Assembly: GCA_900128395.1 (NCBI GenBank)
Contig: LT649673.1
Span: forward strand, 1 to 16,586
Direction of reading: 5' to 3'
Source of the DNA: Stramenopiles sp. TOSAG23-2
Taxonomy: Eukaryota; Sar
Length of the DNA: 16,586 nucleotides
Each line of letters begins with the position of its first letter. Position 1 is the first letter of the stretch. The position numbers and the translations under genes are program-made. Positions 14,313 through 16,586 of the stretch are shown here, in pieces. The notes beneath the pieces are model-generated. The model was not told the origin of the DNA. It searched no databases and saw only the letters and a list, made by a program, of their open reading frames with translations.

Positions 14313-16586
14313 TCATTTGTTAATTTCAGTATCTTTAGGAGTAGTCTTCTTATCTTTTTGTTCATCATTATTTTTCTTTTTCATGACATTTTTACTGCTC
14401 TCTTCATCGTTATTATTATTATTATTATTTCCATCATTATTACCAACAATATCATCATTAGTCATCGTGCTATTATTGTCGTCGTTTTGCTGCATCTTCT
14501 TTTTCTTCTTCACGTTCGTTACTGCTTTTTTAAATTGGCGTTGTTGAAATCCACTTAAACCAAGCTCTTCTAAATCGTCTTCTACGATATCATCTAAATG
14601 ACTAGTGGATTGAATACCATGTTTAGCAAATTTGGATTTATATTTACTTAATCCAGCTGTATTTAATATTTCGGAAAATGATTCACGTACTGTTGGCATT
14701 TCCAACATGTCATCATCATCACTAATCTGCTCTTCTTCACCTAAAAGATTTTCTTCCATCGTATTATTAATATCATCATTTGAAACTATAATATGATCAC
14801 CTTTACCACCATATGCAATGACAGCAAGGAAACCTTTCACAACTCCTAAATCTTTTCGTAATTTGCCATTACGTTTTAATTTTATAAAAATGTATAATTT
14901 ATATAATAATGCACCTGCTGATAATGAACCACCAACATAGCCGATGTAACGTAGTATGGTAAGATAAAGATATTCTTTACATGTACAATCGTTTTTACGA
15001 AATGTTCCACTATCACATGTTTGGTAACATTTGTTGTTACATTTATCATACATAACTACACATGAATTGCATTCTCCATTTATCTCTTGCCATGGAAAAT
15101 TACAATTATCACATGCTTTTCCTGTCCATCCATCTTTACAATTAATACATATTCCTATTTTATTGTCACAATCTCCACGTCCTGCACATGGTGGATTCCC
15201 TGGACATTTTACGCATTGTTTGGATTTCTTTTCCTTTGCAAATTGTCCTGTTGGACATTGTTTGCATTTACCTTTTGGCTCTACTTGGAGGTCGTTATAC
15301 TTTCCACTTGGACAATCATCACACTCAGTACGATTTGGCTTATCCGTGCCTGTTCCCGGTTGATTGCATATCTTGCATTTGCGATCAGTAGTTGAAGTGC
15401 CCTTAGTTGATATATATTTACCTGCATGACATGTAGTCATTGAAATACAATCATTTCGATTTTTATTTGTGCTGAATTGTCCATTCGAGCATGTTTTGCA
15501 TTTGCGATCAGTTGTTGATGTTCCTTTTGTTGATATATATTGGCCTGCGACACAATTTGTAAAAGATTTACATGTGGCATCCACGCCTGTTTCAGCTGGT
15601 CTATATGTATTTAATGATGAGCAAGAACATATTACTCCCACATTTTTATTATTATTGTTTGCTTCCTTGCATGTACCGGTATATGGTGTTTCGGTACATA
15701 AATTATCTGAACATGTTTTCCATATTGGTGTACCCCTATCTTCATAAATATTCTTATTATTATTGGTATTGTTGAAATATGTATTTATTAATGATATGGT
15801 TGGTGAGTTACGTGTAAATATTTCATCACCATTATCAGTTGCATCATTATTGATAAATGATGATTGACGGAGGGTGACTGTATCAGTGCTATCACCTGAT
15901 ATATAGAGGCCGCCTCCATAACTAGCACCATTATTTGATATGATTGCATTCTTCATATTTACATCACTATTGTATAGACATACCGCCACCATCATATCTA
16001 CTAGCTTGATTATGATCTATCGTGGTATTGTATATAGTAGCAACAGCATACCGCATACTAATACCACCACCATGAGCCTTAGCTTCATTATTATGAATAA
16101 TACTATTATATATATTCATAATCGCATTCTTATTCGTACTACTAGCACCTTTTGCATGTATTCCACCACCCCACACCGCTTTATTATTAAATACAATAGA
16201 TGAATATAAATTTAATTCACCACCGTTTTGCCAAATTAATATTGATCCACCATAATAATCAGGAACATTACTATAACTGCTAACATCCCCACCAACTAAT
16301 TTTAAATAACGTACTGTTAATTTTGCATTTGCATTATTTAAATAAAAATGACGTTTATTTGTCGCAGCAGTTATTGTCACTAAATGATTCATATCCGTAT
16401 TTGTACCAACAATTTCTAATGTATTTGATACATCCACATGATCACTACCGGAAATTGTACAATCACTTAAACGTTGAAATATTCCGGTATTTGTTGACGA
16501 TGCACAGTTCCATTGCATTGAACACATTACCCCTAATTTACTGTTACCATTGTTTACTGCACTGCATGTGCCAGTAAATGGTTCTT
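14313..16586 (-). CDS. Beta-helix/Cys-rich single-pass membrane protein with cytoplasmic SAM domain (5' partial, frameshifted)
   Basis: The frame runs in from the right edge and ends at TGA 14313-14315. From the N-terminal side: a TGTC...LGVMC motif; repeats of the type GGGI-IYNSIIHNN (about 16460-15780), typical of right-handed parallel beta-helix or polymorphic-membrane-protein folds; a second TGTC...VGVIC motif; a Cys-rich stalk (about 15720-15000) of TNFR/EGF-like units, with AG(Q/K)YISTKGTSTTDRKCK present twice; a membrane segment (LRYIGYVGGSLSAGALLYKL, about 14960-14890) followed by KRNGK; then a SAM domain (about 14690-14520; GLSKYKSKFAKHGI and LEELGLSGFQQRQF) and an Asn/Lys-rich tail. 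This suggests a cell-surface receptor or adhesion protein signalling through SAM oligomers; the function is inferred. Near 15970-15985 the frame breaks: one part stops after GGGMSIQ at 15967 and the other continues with YNSDVNMKNAII. Repeat spacing fits loss of 2 bases there. Confidence 0.85.

Noticed and set aside
15361-15545. Further recent tandem duplication in the Cys-rich region
   Set aside because: The two TKGTSTTDRKCK units are diverged at many third codon positions and in frame, so they are ordinary domain repeats.
15969-15987. A 17-base GTATGT...ATAG mini-intron at the beta-helix frameshift
   Set aside because: Removing it does not restore the frame; a stop follows at once, and the only supported intron here is 258 bp.

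Overview
The window looks like nuclear DNA of an AT-rich, single-celled eukaryote. It holds a coenzyme Q protein (COQ9), a mitochondrial carrier of the SLC25A38/Hem25 type, a ubiquitin-conjugating enzyme with a GT-AG intron, long coiled-coil proteins (one with EF-hands), and a membrane protein with parallel beta-helix repeats, a Cys-rich stalk and a cytoplasmic SAM domain. TAA, TAG and TGA all appear as plausible true stops, so the standard code fits. Asn-rich runs and AT microsatellites are common. A stramenopile-like alga or heterotroph is my best guess, with low confidence; no single gene proves it.

Layout, left to right: (1) 1-676, the last exon of an unidentified + strand gene, flanked by a 51-bp direct repeat, then AT-rich spacer. 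(2) 677-3817 (-) and 4551-8762 (+), a divergent pair of large coiled-coil proteins sharing a 733-bp upstream region. (3) 8972-10029 (-) COQ9 and 10401-11610 (+) SLC25A38, a divergent pair of mitochondrial genes sharing a 371-bp upstream region. (4) 11752-12568, AT-rich spacer with a G+C-richer, hairpin-forming island. (5) 12569-13365 (-), a UBC4/5-like E2 with one 258-bp intron. (6) 13366-14312, spacer with a second G+C-richer island. (7) 14313-16586 (-), a beta-helix/Cys-rich/TM/SAM protein that runs off the right edge and carries one apparent 2-bp frameshift.

The most striking feature is a set of six short direct tandem duplications (89-126 bp or 139 bp periods) confined to 8979-13530. They sit two per gene, one at each end of COQ9, SLC25A38 and the E2. 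Three of them break the reading frame unless one copy is removed. Three have an AG|GT inside the unit on the sense strand, so an intron exactly one unit long would restore the original message (the known 'intron gain by tandem AGGT duplication' route). The E2 3' duplication has no such site and its two copies differ by 7 clustered substitutions, which fits better with contig ends or haplotypes joined without collapsing. Assembly artefact and intron birth are both open; raw reads and RNA would decide.

Functionally, the COQ9/SLC25A38 pair is the most suggestive: yeast Hem25 is linked to glycine import for haem and, as I recall, also to isopentenyl pyrophosphate import for coenzyme Q, so a shared promoter with COQ9 would make sense. 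The other genes show no obvious pathway link.
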